IMG/VR virus record: IMGVR_UViG_3300012349_000010 | Span: 1 to 40,703 of that record | Strand: one strand, 5' to 3' | From: a virus | Length of the DNA stretch: 40,703 nt | In this document: one piece after another, positions 30,258 to 39,158 of the stretch | Numbering within the stretch: the first letter of the stretch is position 1 | How the letters are laid out: each line of letters begins with the position of its first letter | Position numbers and translations under genes: made by a program | The notes under the pieces: generated by a model | What the model was told of the DNA's origin: nothing | The model's input: the letters and a program-made list of their open reading frames with translations, nothing else | Databases searched by the model: none

Positions 30258-30929
30258 ATGAAGAAAATTTTAATAATTTTAGTAACTATTATTTTAATGT
30301 TTTTGTTACCACATGGTGATAAAAATATAGACGCGGCTTTTTTACAATTCTTATTACCGCTTTTATCTGGATTAGCAGGCGGTTTAGGGAATCGCGGAGC
30401 GACACAAACTGGAACGCAGACTTCTACAGAAAAAGGAACGGTTTCACCACTTCTTGATCCTTATGCAACGAATTTAGAAAGAAGTATTGGAACAAATTAT
30501 TTAAATATGATGCCAGGTACCGCTGGATATAATCAATACTTAGCTGGTGGTATTAGAAACATAAATCAAAATACGGATTTACAACGTCAAGGATTAAACT
30601 CGATTCTAGCGTCTAGAGGCATAAGTGGTCCCGCTGCCGGGACGGCACTTGGTAACTTAGAAAATCAAAGATTCGGAAATATTACGCAGTGGCAACAACA
30701 AGCTCCATTTATGGCATTGCAGCCTGCGGCGCAATTCTTCTCCCAAATACCATTTGGGAGAACGGAAGATATAACTAAAACAGGACGTGAAACACAAACC
30801 ACACCGGGAAATATATTAGGCGGCGGCCTAACGGGACTTACTGCAATGCTTGCAAATTTATTTGGTCAAGGTAGTTATAGTGGTAGTAATTATCCAAACA
30901 ATCCATCGGCATTACCAATAAACACATAA
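30258..30929 (+). CDS. internal virion protein with N-terminal hydrophobic segment, 223 aa
   Basis: It starts MKKILIILVTIILMFLLPHG, a membrane helix or signal peptide, then a Gly-rich stretch (LLSGLAGGLGNRG) and a Gln/Asn/Gly-rich body (QQQAPFMALQPAAQF). Its position before two long helical proteins matches the small ejected protein of short-tailed phages (the place of T7 gp14), which inserts into the outer membrane. I use ATG 30258 because of GGAGG seven bases before it; an in-frame ATG upstream at 30210 lacks a site and overlaps the fibre gene. Confidence 0.65.
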   Translation: MKKILIILVTIILMFLLPHGDKNIDAAFLQFLLPLLSGLAGGLGNRGATQTGTQTSTEKGTVSPLLDPYATNLERSIGTNYLNMMPGTAGYNQYLAGGIRNINQNTDLQRQGLNSILASRGISGPAAGTALGNLENQRFGNITQWQQQAPFMALQPAAQFFSQIPFGRTEDITKTGRETQTTPGNILGGGLTGLTAMLANLFGQGSYSGSNYPNNPSALPINT

Positions 30930-30951
30930 AATTATAGAGGAGTAAAATCAC

Positions 30952-32112
30952 TTGCCTCTTGATGTTTCAGGAATCAATTCAATAATTAATGCTTTTCATG
31001 CGGGCGTACAAGCCCGTCTTGAAAAGCAAAGATTAGCACAGCAACAGCAACAAGAAATTGCTCGGCAAGAAGAAGAGACTGCTAAACTTGCACAACAAAA
31101 AGAAGAATACGAATCTACTTTAGCACAGCGTCAAAAAGAAGCGACGGCGGAAGCAGAATTTAAACAAAAAGGTCTTGATATAAATGAAGCTGTACGAAGA
31201 GGACAAATAATAACTACCCAAGCAAATCTTGCTAATAGTGTTTCTGCAGGAGGAAATCCGCCATTTGGTTACAAACCAGTATCTACACGTCAGCAAGAAA
31301 TTTATCCTGGGCAATTTGGAACAATTACAACATATAGTCATCCTAACGGCGAAGCAGGCGGTGCCCCGGATTTCGAAGCATTAAATCCTGACGATAAAAT
31401 TAAATTAGATGCATATCGTACACAGCAAGTTGGAGAAGTAGGACAGCAATTTGCTTTAGAGAGATTAGAAAAAGGTGGTCAAATTAAAGGCTTAATGCAA
31501 GAAGCAGAAAATCAATTTAAACTCCAAGCTCAAAGAGAAAAATCTAAAGCAGATTATAGTCGTGCACTTGACGTTCAACACCTTAGAAATCAGGGCGCTG
31601 AAAACGTTGCACAAATTAATGCAACGGCGCGCAAAGTTGCGACAGGCGAAACTAAACTTTCTACTTCAGAGAATGATAAATTAACATCTTTAAATTCTTT
31701 GTATCGTGCTATTAATAATGCTAAAAGTTTACTTGAACAAGATAATTATAGTTATTTTCAAGGATTAAGTCTTTCAGGTTTAATGTCAAATACTAAAGCG
31801 CTGCGCGGCGAAACGGGTGCGACAAATCCACTATGGCCGCAAATCAGCACGGCATTAGGAACATTAGAACAAACTTATGGTTTGCTTGAAAGTGGCAAAG
31901 CAATATCAAAGATAGAGCTTGATATGATTAAGTCACATCTTCCAGATACGTCACATTTACAAAGTTCAGCACAGGTTAAAAGCAATTTAGATTATTTACT
32001 AACGGAAATACCCAAGATAACTAATGATATTTACGCGGCGCATGCTGGCTTAGGAAATCAGAATTTACGCATCACGCCAAAAAAGACATCATTGGATGAG
32101 ATTTTTAAATAA
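30952..32112 (+). CDS. internal virion (ejection) protein, coiled coil, 386 aa
   Basis: It is very rich in Q, K, E and A (LEKQRLAQQQQQEIARQEEE), with long coiled-coil stretches through residues 20-85 and 150-220, then a more globular helical end (SLYRAINNAKSLLEQDNYSY). It corresponds by place to the middle core protein of short-tailed phages. The start is TTG, with GAGGAG about nine bases upstream. The downstream gene follows directly. Confidence 0.7.
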   Translation: MPLDVSGINSIINAFHAGVQARLEKQRLAQQQQQEIARQEEETAKLAQQKEEYESTLAQRQKEATAEAEFKQKGLDINEAVRRGQIITTQANLANSVSAGGNPPFGYKPVSTRQQEIYPGQFGTITTYSHPNGEAGGAPDFEALNPDDKIKLDAYRTQQVGEVGQQFALERLEKGGQIKGLMQEAENQFKLQAQREKSKADYSRALDVQHLRNQGAENVAQINATARKVATGETKLSTSENDKLTSLNSLYRAINNAKSLLEQDNYSYFQGLSLSGLMSNTKALRGETGATNPLWPQISTALGTLEQTYGLLESGKAISKIELDMIKSHLPDTSHLQSSAQVKSNLDYLLTEIPKITNDIYAAHAGLGNQNLRITPKKTSLDEIFK

Positions 32113-34200
32113 ATGCCCCAAGATACACAAACTAAAATTAATGAGGCTTTACGTCAAGGTTATCCACTTGACGAAGTCAAGGCTTTTTTATTAAAAAAAG
32201 GAATTGATCCCGCGCCATACTTTAAAATTCAACAAAAAGAATCTTCTTTAAAAGAAACGCCACCATCTAATTTTAAACCTCCTGAAATTACGCCATATAA
32301 TATTAGTCCGACTAAAATAGATTTAAAGCCAGAAGAACCAAGTGGAATTGGTCCGGCACAAACGCCGTTAACTACGCTACGAAAACGAAATTATATTGAA
32401 GTAATGAATGATTTACAAGATAAATTAAGACAATCTTTTCGTGTCGGTGCAACTACTGTTGCAGGAATCGGCGCAGCGGCTGGTGCTACAGCACTTGGCC
32501 AACCAGAATTTGCGCCACTTGCGGCATCTTCAGGTATGGCAATAACTGATGAATTGTTACGTAAAGCTGGAAACGAGCCTACTTCTGCGCCAGTTGATGT
32601 AGGAACGTTAGGAAATATTGCACAACAAACAGTAATAAATGAGTTAGGAGGTAAATTATTTAGTAGTTTTGGCCGCGCCGCGTCAGAAGCAATAACTCCA
32701 GGTTCAGTTATTGGACCAATTTATAAATACGAACCTACTTATTCACAAATGGGCACGCGGCGTACAACTTCACAAATTTTAGAAGATGTTTTAGCGCCGA
32801 CTCAAAAATTAGCGCAACTTGCAAAACAAAAAGAACTAACGCAATCAGAAGCTGAAAATTTAATACAGCGTATTACGACTATTAATACTCGCCTCGGCGA
32901 GCCCGTAAACGTCGAAGGCCGTCTTATACAAACTGAAGCAAAACAAAACTATCAAAAAGTAACACAATTAGCTTCACAAAAAGCAGAAGAAGCTAAATTA
33001 ATAGCAAACACTAATGTGTTTACACATGTACCATCTAATACTCAAATAAAAGGCCCCATTGATGCAACACAAACTGTGCAACAGGCTTTGGATATAGTCA
33101 ATGATTTTAAAACAGGAGCAATTCGCCCTGAAGCGGGCGATAGATTAATTCGGACGGCACAAAATATATTAAATGAAGCTGGAGTAATTGTAGATCCACA
33201 AACAGGCGCTATTTCTCATCAAATACCGCTTTCATTCGAGAGCGCTTGGGAATTTAAGAAGTCTTTAGGTAATTATGCAGCAGATCAATTCGATAATAGA
33301 GCGAGTTTCTTGGCATCCGAGTATCGAAATTTGACTCGAAATTTAAATCAAGATATAGAGAATAGCATTCAAACTTGGCCCAATAATTCTCAAGACGCGC
33401 TAGCGGCATGGCATGATGCAAAACGTATGATTGGCGCACGTGAAGCGGCATTTTTTCCAGAGAACGTTGAAGGAAAATATATTGGTAAATTAGCTTTAAA
33501 AAATGTCATGGAAACCGCGCCATCTATTAATGCGACGATAGATAATGTCGATAAACTACAGAAAGCTCTGCTTACAGGAGATTTGAATGCTTTAGTTCAG
33601 CATCCGGGCGGAACAATATCTAGCATAGCAGACACTAATTTAAAACGTGAATTAGGAGCGTACCAAGTAAAAAGAATGATGCAAGAGAGCGGTGGCGACA
33701 CTAAAAAACTCTTAGAAAATTGGAACAATCCTAATATGCAAGAAAACTTTAAAATTCTTTATAATAAGACTCAGCGCGAAGCGATTGGAAATTTCTTTAA
33801 TACTATTGATTCATTGAGCCAAAAAATGCAAAGTGGTGGAAGTATTTATTTAAAACTAAGGCTTGCGACTGGCGTAATTTATGCTGGATCTTCGCTTGCA
33901 CGAACTATAGCAACAGGTGAACCAGTTTCAACAGGGGGTGTTGCGGGAATTGGTGTTGTAAGTTTAGCTTTTAGTGGACATTATTTAGGACGTTTATTAA
34001 TTAGTCCGAAGACCGCGCCGCTTATTCAAGCTATGGTTTCAGGCGGACCATTAAATATGAGTGTCGAAGCGGCGAATCGTATTTTAGCCCAAAACTTACG
34101 CGGCGCGGCCGTAGATATTATTTATGATAATGGTACTTCAAAGAAAGCCGTTATTAATAACGACGGGAAGGCCGTACCATTGAAACAAAAAGTCGAATAA
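32113..34200 (+). CDS. large internal virion (ejection) protein, 695 aa
   Basis: The N-terminus (MPQDTQTKINEALRQGYPLD, VKAFLLKKGIDPAPYF) is a small helical unit; a Pro-rich linker follows, then long helices and hydrophobic segments (TTVAGIGAAAGATALG near residue 113 and VAGIGVVSLAFSGHYLG near residue 617). Long helical proteins with membrane-like patches at the end of the late operon are ejected into the cell envelope to form the DNA channel. No lytic transglycosylase motif is visible. Its 3' end overlaps a leftward small membrane gene by 47 nt. Confidence 0.7.
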   Translation: MPQDTQTKINEALRQGYPLDEVKAFLLKKGIDPAPYFKIQQKESSLKETPPSNFKPPEITPYNISPTKIDLKPEEPSGIGPAQTPLTTLRKRNYIEVMNDLQDKLRQSFRVGATTVAGIGAAAGATALGQPEFAPLAASSGMAITDELLRKAGNEPTSAPVDVGTLGNIAQQTVINELGGKLFSSFGRAASEAITPGSVIGPIYKYEPTYSQMGTRRTTSQILEDVLAPTQKLAQLAKQKELTQSEAENLIQRITTINTRLGEPVNVEGRLIQTEAKQNYQKVTQLASQKAEEAKLIANTNVFTHVPSNTQIKGPIDATQTVQQALDIVNDFKTGAIRPEAGDRLIRTAQNILNEAGVIVDPQTGAISHQIPLSFESAWEFKKSLGNYAADQFDNRASFLASEYRNLTRNLNQDIENSIQTWPNNSQDALAAWHDAKRMIGAREAAFFPENVEGKYIGKLALKNVMETAPSINATIDNVDKLQKALLTGDLNALVQHPGGTISSIADTNLKRELGAYQVKRMMQESGGDTKKLLENWNNPNMQENFKILYNKTQREAIGNFFNTIDSLSQKMQSGGSIYLKLRLATGVIYAGSSLARTIATGEPVSTGGVAGIGVVSLAFSGHYLGRLLISPKTAPLIQAMVSGGPLNMSVEAANRILAQNLRGAAVDIIYDNGTSKKAVINNDGKAVPLKQKVE

Positions 34201-34285
34201 TAAATTTAAGAATCGGTTCACCGATCCAAAGTAGCATAATTATTACGAATCCAATAACATTGATAAGTTGTTGAGTATCTGTCAT
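34154..34285 (-). CDS. 43-residue single-pass membrane protein
   Basis: MTDTQQLINVIGFVIIMLLW, then IGEPILKFIIRLF and a basic end (RPSRRY). AAAGGA lies about seven bases before ATG, and the ATG overlaps the previous stop as ATGA. One membrane helix with a basic C-terminus. It overlaps the 3' end of the ejection-protein gene on the other strand. With the 53-residue partner upstream it forms a two-gene membrane cassette, possibly lysis or superinfection-related. Confidence 0.6.
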   Translation of the reverse strand: MTDTQQLINVIGFVIIMLLWIGEPILKFIIRLFVSMVRPSRRY

Positions 34286-34443
34286 AAAATTTTCCTTTGT
34301 CGGAATTTAGTAAGTATTCTGTCAAATAATATTATAGGATAAGTTATTCCATATATAACAATTAATTGAATCATTGCAATGCTCAATATATATGCTGAAA
34401 GAAATAGAAAGATAACGACTAGAATTACACCTAATAAGATCAT
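34282..34443 (-). CDS. 53-residue two-helix membrane protein
   Basis: MILLGVILVVIFLFLSAYIL, SIAMIQLIVIYGITYPIILF, then a basic tail (DRILTKFRQRKIL). Two hydrophobic segments and a positively charged end are typical of small holins or antiholins. GGAAGG precedes it inside the end of the homing endonuclease gene, whose stop overlaps this ATG (ATGA). It is far from the rightward lysozyme/holin pair, so it may have a separate role. Confidence 0.6.
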   Translation of the reverse strand: MILLGVILVVIFLFLSAYILSIAMIQLIVIYGITYPIILFDRILTKFRQRKIL

Positions 34444-34907
34444 AAAACATTTCCTTCCTCATCTTTATTTAAATAAGCAAATTCACCAAAAAGTTCTCTA
34501 GCCCTCTTATTATAGGCACATGCGGCATCTTTCTTATCATTAAAAGTACCTAAATATATTAATCTTTGATTTATTTTAATCTGAGCGCGCCACTTTTTAT
34601 TATCTAAAGTTACACCTTTGAATCCTGATGTATTGTTTATTTGATAAGGCATATTTATTTTATTTTGGCTTCTAGTACAAATTCTAAGATTTTTCTTTCT
34701 ATTGTCTAACCAATTATAATTTATATGATCTATTTGAAGCGGACCGTCATATTGAAAAATAAAACGGCCTAATGTAACAGTTTTATAATTAACTTCTGCT
34801 TTAATTATATTATTACTAACGCTCCAACTCCATTTTATACAACGAACATAATCTTCTGAGTCAATTATAGCTTTTTCATGAGAATTAGTTAAATATAAAT
34901 ATTGCAT
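34440..34907 (-). CDS. HNH-AP2 homing endonuclease, copy 4
   Basis: N-terminal LTNSHEKAIIDSEDYVRC, core PLQIDHINYNWLDNRKKNLR and AP2 part (NNTSGFKGVTLDNKKW through GEFAYLNKD). It is AT-rich. It lies 6 nt after the helicase-like ATPase gene and is coupled by ATGA to the small membrane gene that follows. Confidence 0.9.
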   Translation of the reverse strand: MQYLYLTNSHEKAIIDSEDYVRCIKWSWSVSNNIIKAEVNYKTVTLGRFIFQYDGPLQIDHINYNWLDNRKKNLRICTRSQNKINMPYQINNTSGFKGVTLDNKKWRAQIKINQRLIYLGTFNDKKDAACAYNKRARELFGEFAYLNKDEEGNVL

Positions 34908-34913
34908 AAAATA

Positions 34914-36098
34914 TTAAGGATTTTTTTTACCTTCGAGTATATCTATTCCTCTTTGCGTTAAACGATAAATGGGCGCTACGCCGTTCATGCTTAACTCAAT
35001 TATGTTTGCTTGAAAAAATCTGGCCAGAAGATCTTCTAAGTCATGTACGCTAATATCATTCCAAAACTTAAGTAGCAAATCACTTCTTTTCATTTGATGT
35101 TGAGTAGATTCGTACAGAGCACTCAATATTAAAGCCCCTGATTTTGCTTCGCTAGAGCTTCCTGAACTCATTGTAATCTCCTGATAGTTTGATTTAAGAT
35201 CCATAATTTCATTAATAGCTACTTCAAAATCATTCTTATTTATTTCTGTCTTAAGTTGATTTGCAGCTAATATTATTGCTAGTTTAAGAACCTGGCTATG
35301 AATTCTTTGTAATATACCTGCTCTTGTACCTAGTTTTTTATAAGAAGTATATAGAGAAGCGTACCAGTAATCATATTCGCGGCGGGCGTCATCTGTAATT
35401 ATAACTTCACCTTTTAGCTTGATTATCTCTTTTAAATAATTAATTAATGGACTTAAGTCATATTTATCAAAATCTATATACATTAACGAATTAGCTTTAC
35501 GAGTCTCGTTTGGTCGAATTAAAAGCGTTCGACCAAGTAGGCCGCCGTCTACTGCTAATTTGTTATAAATGTCTTGAAGTAAAGCAAAATTGCTTCCTGC
35601 AAACATACTTAAACATAATTCTTTTATTACGAAATGTCCTGATCTTAAATTTCGTTTATATTCAATTTTATAATCATATAAGTCTGTTAACATTGGAATT
35701 AAGTCAGGATCTTTAATAAAGAACCCGCTAAGTTCTTCTGCAAGTAATATACATTGTCCGCCCCGTAAAGTTACGCCTGTTTTACGTATTCCAATATCCT
35801 GCGAAAGTAATTCAAGTAAAGCTTCTTTTGAAGTAGAGCCTATTAGAGTTTTAGTGTGTGAAAGAGAATCAAGTAATTTTGCACATAACTTAATTGGCGC
35901 ACCCTTACGATATTCTGCTGAATCCGCAAGGAGGACGATATATAAATTAGGATAAACATTATCTATTCCATGTTTATAATAAAGATTATTTCTTAGCAAA
36001 GCTCCTATGGTGGCGTAGCCAGCCCATTTCCAAAATGATTGAGGCGATTCATATTCTATTGTATAATCCAAAAGCAAGGAAACGAAGTCTTTTGTCAA
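34914..36098 (-). CDS. helicase-like P-loop ATPase (DUF3987-like)
   Basis: A 394-residue ATPase with an unusual P-loop, LLADSAEYRKGAPIK (58-66 region; K65), of the RK(G/S) type used by the DUF3987-like phage and plasmid helicase group; the first glycine is replaced by alanine. ILLAEEL (E121-E122) is the Walker B strand. The C-terminus forms a winged helix (LYESTQHQMKRSDLLLKFW through VAPIYRLTQRG). Such proteins lie beside DNA polymerases and probably act in replication as helicase or loader. No primase zinc or TOPRIM part is visible. Confidence 0.75.
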   Translation of the reverse strand: MTKDFVSLLLDYTIEYESPQSFWKWAGYATIGALLRNNLYYKHGIDNVYPNLYIVLLADSAEYRKGAPIKLCAKLLDSLSHTKTLIGSTSKEALLELLSQDIGIRKTGVTLRGGQCILLAEELSGFFIKDPDLIPMLTDLYDYKIEYKRNLRSGHFVIKELCLSMFAGSNFALLQDIYNKLAVDGGLLGRTLLIRPNETRKANSLMYIDFDKYDLSPLINYLKEIIKLKGEVIITDDARREYDYWYASLYTSYKKLGTRAGILQRIHSQVLKLAIILAANQLKTEINKNDFEVAINEIMDLKSNYQEITMSSGSSSEAKSGALILSALYESTQHQMKRSDLLLKFWNDISVHDLEDLLARFFQANIIELSMNGVAPIYRLTQRGIDILEGKKNP

Positions 36099-36160
36099 GA
36101 CAATATCTCATTTTACATATGTTGATTTTATAGTAAGTTTTTACGACACTTACCTGCCTT

Positions 36161-36622
36161 TCAATCTTTGAAATTCAATACGGCAAATTCACCGTGATAT
36201 TTCTTAGCAGCTTCGTCACGAACTTTAGCTGCTTTTTCTTTATCTTGGAAATAACCTAAATGAAATCTTTTTTTATTTACAGTTATTTGAGCACACCAAT
36301 TTTTATTTTTTCTATTATAAAATACTCCAATATACCCAGATGTATTGTTTGTTCGTATTTCTCTATTAAATCTATTTTGTTGTAATGTAATTAATCTGAG
36401 ATTTTCTTTTCTACAATCTATCCAATTATGGTTTTTATGGTCAACTTCGAGTGGCCCACTATATTGAAGAATAAAACGACCTAATGTAGTGGTTTTCCCA
36501 TTAATAGTTGCAGTTATATTATTGCTATTAGTTTTAGACCAAACATATTTTATACATCTAATATAATCTTCACTATCTATTAAAATCTTTTCATGACTAT
36601 TACCTAAAATTAAATATTGCAT
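36161..36622 (-). CDS. HNH-AP2 homing endonuclease, copy 5
   Basis: N-terminal LGNSHEKILIDSEDYIRC, core PLEVDHKNHNWIDCRKENLR and AP2 part (NNTSGYIGVFYNRKNKNW through GEFAVLNF). It begins 4 nt after the DNA polymerase stop and separates polymerase from the helicase-like gene. Copies 4 and 5 have more similar N-termini to each other than to copies 2 and 3. Confidence 0.9.
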   Translation of the reverse strand: MQYLILGNSHEKILIDSEDYIRCIKYVWSKTNSNNITATINGKTTTLGRFILQYSGPLEVDHKNHNWIDCRKENLRLITLQQNRFNREIRTNNTSGYIGVFYNRKNKNWCAQITVNKKRFHLGYFQDKEKAAKVRDEAAKKYHGEFAVLNFKD

Positions 36623-36626
36623 GATT

Positions 36627-39158
36627 TTAAACCTTAAATTCTTTCATATTCATCCAATTTTCATCACTAATCATAATTTCACAGGGAATACTGAGTTCAA
36701 AGTTTCTCGAAAGAGAGCAATTTATAAAGCTAAATTTACGTTCATAAATCAACTTCGCAGTTTCAATATATTTATTTATAAAATCTTTGGATACCTCAGC
36801 GAGAAAAGAATCATGGCTTTCGTTTAAAAATCTAAAGTCTTTTATGTAGTGATCTTTTAATTGAGTTACGATTCGATGCAGAGAGAATTTAGTCAAATCT
36901 GATACTGTGCTTTGTTGGATATAACCAATAGCTTCTCCTACTAAATAGTCATCATATTTTGCTAGAAATTGACGCCGTCTTCCAAAAGGAGTAACAAGAA
37001 TTCTACTATCTTTAATTAAACATTCTTTAATTTCTTTATGAAAAATTTCTCGTATTTTAGGATTATTTTGATGAAATTTAGTTAAGATTTCTTGACATTT
37101 ATCTACTGGTAAATGTGAAATCTGAGATAATCGTATTTTGTGAATGTTATTATTACCAGCGTGCCGTGTAATTTTACCAATATGATAGTAAGATACACCT
37201 ACTTTTGGTATAAACGGTCTATCTTTGAATACCTGCTCCGCTGATATTCCAAAAAGTAAAGACGCTGTTTTTTGATGTATATTAGGTTTCAAGTCAAATT
37301 GCGCTAATAAATCATAATCTTCACATAATACTGCTACAACGCGAGCCTCTGCTTGACTACCGTCAACTTCAATAAACACAAAGTCTTTAGTCGGGACGAA
37401 CATACTACGTAGGTCAGCGGCGATTTCTTTATCTTCAATTTCTTCAAAGATTTCTTCATCTACTTTAAAACCGTGTTTCGTTATTGTTTGTAATGAACGT
37501 CCTATACGTATCTTTTCACCGTTAGCGGTGAAAATCTCATCTATCGTTTTAGAAAAAGATGTTCGTCCAGATTCAGTCCCAGCTAAATTACTGCAACTAC
37601 AAAATCGTCCGTCAGGACGAAGCGGCGTATTTATATACTCCGTAACTTTAGCCAACTTTCGCGCTAATATAATACGAGATATTATATCACTTTTCACAAC
37701 GTCAGTTGTGAAATTAATAAGTAAATCATCTAAAGTTTCTTTATCGCATTTAAACCGGCGATTTCCATCTTCGCTGATTTTATATCTAACGGGAAATTTT
37801 AATTCATTGTAGATTAATTCTCCAACCTGGGGGTTGCTTTTTGGATTAAAATGAGGATTTGCAATAAGATTACGGAGAATGAGTAGATTTGAATTATACA
37901 GCATCGAATACTTTCTGTTAAGTTCATGCTTAACAGAATCGTCGATGCGAATGCCAGTTTCATCTATATTTTTATAGATTAATATAAGTGGATTTATCTC
38001 CTTATTATAAAGCTCTGCGAGAGCAGAGTCCTCTAGTTCTTTATCCATCTCGATGCTACTTATGTGCGCGGCAAGCGCATCTTTACTACAATAAATATAA
38101 AGACGGTCCCGTGAGTGCAATTTAGGATTAAATTCTTTTCCTTCGTCTTTATAATAACTAATTGGAGTATAAATACTTGTATAAAAATCTAAACCTTTTG
38201 GAAGCTCAGGATAAAGTAAGTGACCTTTTAACATCGTATCTGATTCCACGTTCTCTACGTGGAATCCATGCCGCTCCAAGATTGTCCAATCATATTTTAT
38301 ATTCTGGTTATTTTTAGCAATAGGGGCGCGTAGAACACGCGACACGAGTCGCCATAACATTACTTCTTCAGAATTAGAGATTGTTTTGTCACCAAGCATT
38401 GGTACAGTAACAGCTTCGATTCCGTCAAACGTAAAACTAATACAGGTTATTAAACCGTTATAGGTTTCTATATCAAAGCTAAGACGTGTTGCGTCTTTAA
38501 TGTAAGAGCGTTCTAAAAATCGCTGAAAATCTTCGGCGCGGCGCGCCACCCAGATTTTTCCAAAATCTTCTACTTTATTTATATTGTATTGATTCTCTAC
38601 TATCTTCCTGTAGTCCAAGGAAATGTAACTTCGTGCGGTCCAGTCTGAAAATAAATATTGCGGCCCGATAGTAGGAATAATTTTTGGATAGAAATCAAGC
38701 TGCGCTTGCCAGTCTTCCCTTACGGGAAGAATAGAACCACGATAGCAATTAATCCAATACTTACGGCCTTTTGGTTTCTTAATTTCATTTAAATGAGTAA
38801 ATACTGCGCGTAGCGCAATGTCATCTAATGGAACAATAATATTAGGCTTAACATATTTGATTTCGTCGAATAAAATACTTTCATATTTATTTATATCTAA
38901 TTTTGACATTGCTAAACGTAATTTTTTAGGATTAATTCCTGAATACTCTAATTGCTCTTTAATAAATGCGGAGCGATAGCATTCTTTTAGATTTAATTTA
39001 TATTGGTGCAATATGTCATCTATAAATCTTTCTTGAAAGCCGCTAAGCGCCAGACCGTTTTCTAAGTCTTCACGAAGTGGATAGCCTTGTAAGAAGAAGA
39101 TGTTCGCATCAGCATAGCCATGCGATGATACGAGAATTTTTTCTTCTTCAATTTTCAT
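36627..39158 (-). CDS. polA: family A DNA polymerase with N-terminal uracil-DNA-glycosylase-like domain
   Basis: Replicative DNA polymerase of 843 aa. Residues 1-190 have the uracil-DNA-glycosylase fold pattern (ANIFFLQGYPLREDLENGLA, CYRSAFIKEQ, YVKPNIIVPLDDIALRAVF), as also known for the SPO1 enzyme. The 3'-5' exonuclease follows: SFDIET (D229, E231), AKNNQNIKYDW, YCSKD (Y356, D360). Polymerase motif A is VDGSQAEAR (D599), motif C is SHDSF (H782, D783). Motif B is unusual: YHIGKITRHAGNNN, with K662 in place but Tyr at the usual Arg position (658) and Asn-Asn where Tyr-Gly is common (671-672). Numerous perfect inverted repeats lie inside the gene. Confidence 0.95.
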   Translation of the reverse strand: MKIEEEKILVSSHGYADANIFFLQGYPLREDLENGLALSGFQERFIDDILHQYKLNLKECYRSAFIKEQLEYSGINPKKLRLAMSKLDINKYESILFDEIKYVKPNIIVPLDDIALRAVFTHLNEIKKPKGRKYWINCYRGSILPVREDWQAQLDFYPKIIPTIGPQYLFSDWTARSYISLDYRKIVENQYNINKVEDFGKIWVARRAEDFQRFLERSYIKDATRLSFDIETYNGLITCISFTFDGIEAVTVPMLGDKTISNSEEVMLWRLVSRVLRAPIAKNNQNIKYDWTILERHGFHVENVESDTMLKGHLLYPELPKGLDFYTSIYTPISYYKDEGKEFNPKLHSRDRLYIYCSKDALAAHISSIEMDKELEDSALAELYNKEINPLILIYKNIDETGIRIDDSVKHELNRKYSMLYNSNLLILRNLIANPHFNPKSNPQVGELIYNELKFPVRYKISEDGNRRFKCDKETLDDLLINFTTDVVKSDIISRIILARKLAKVTEYINTPLRPDGRFCSCSNLAGTESGRTSFSKTIDEIFTANGEKIRIGRSLQTITKHGFKVDEEIFEEIEDKEIAADLRSMFVPTKDFVFIEVDGSQAEARVVAVLCEDYDLLAQFDLKPNIHQKTASLLFGISAEQVFKDRPFIPKVGVSYYHIGKITRHAGNNNIHKIRLSQISHLPVDKCQEILTKFHQNNPKIREIFHKEIKECLIKDSRILVTPFGRRRQFLAKYDDYLVGEAIGYIQQSTVSDLTKFSLHRIVTQLKDHYIKDFRFLNESHDSFLAEVSKDFINKYIETAKLIYERKFSFINCSLSRNFELSIPCEIMISDENWMNMKEFKV
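37513..37534. repeat. inverted repeat, 9-bp stem, in the polymerase gene
   Basis: TTTTCACCG / CGGTGAAAA around TTAG. Others in the same gene are GATTCCACGT/ACGTGGAATC (38242-38266, 5-nt loop) and CTCTGC/GCAGAG (38013-38028, GAGA loop). Confidence 0.8.

Noticed and set aside
34209-34228. Terminator after the late operon
   Set aside because: The ATCGG/CCGAT hairpin has no T-run on the + strand and lies inside a leftward membrane gene.
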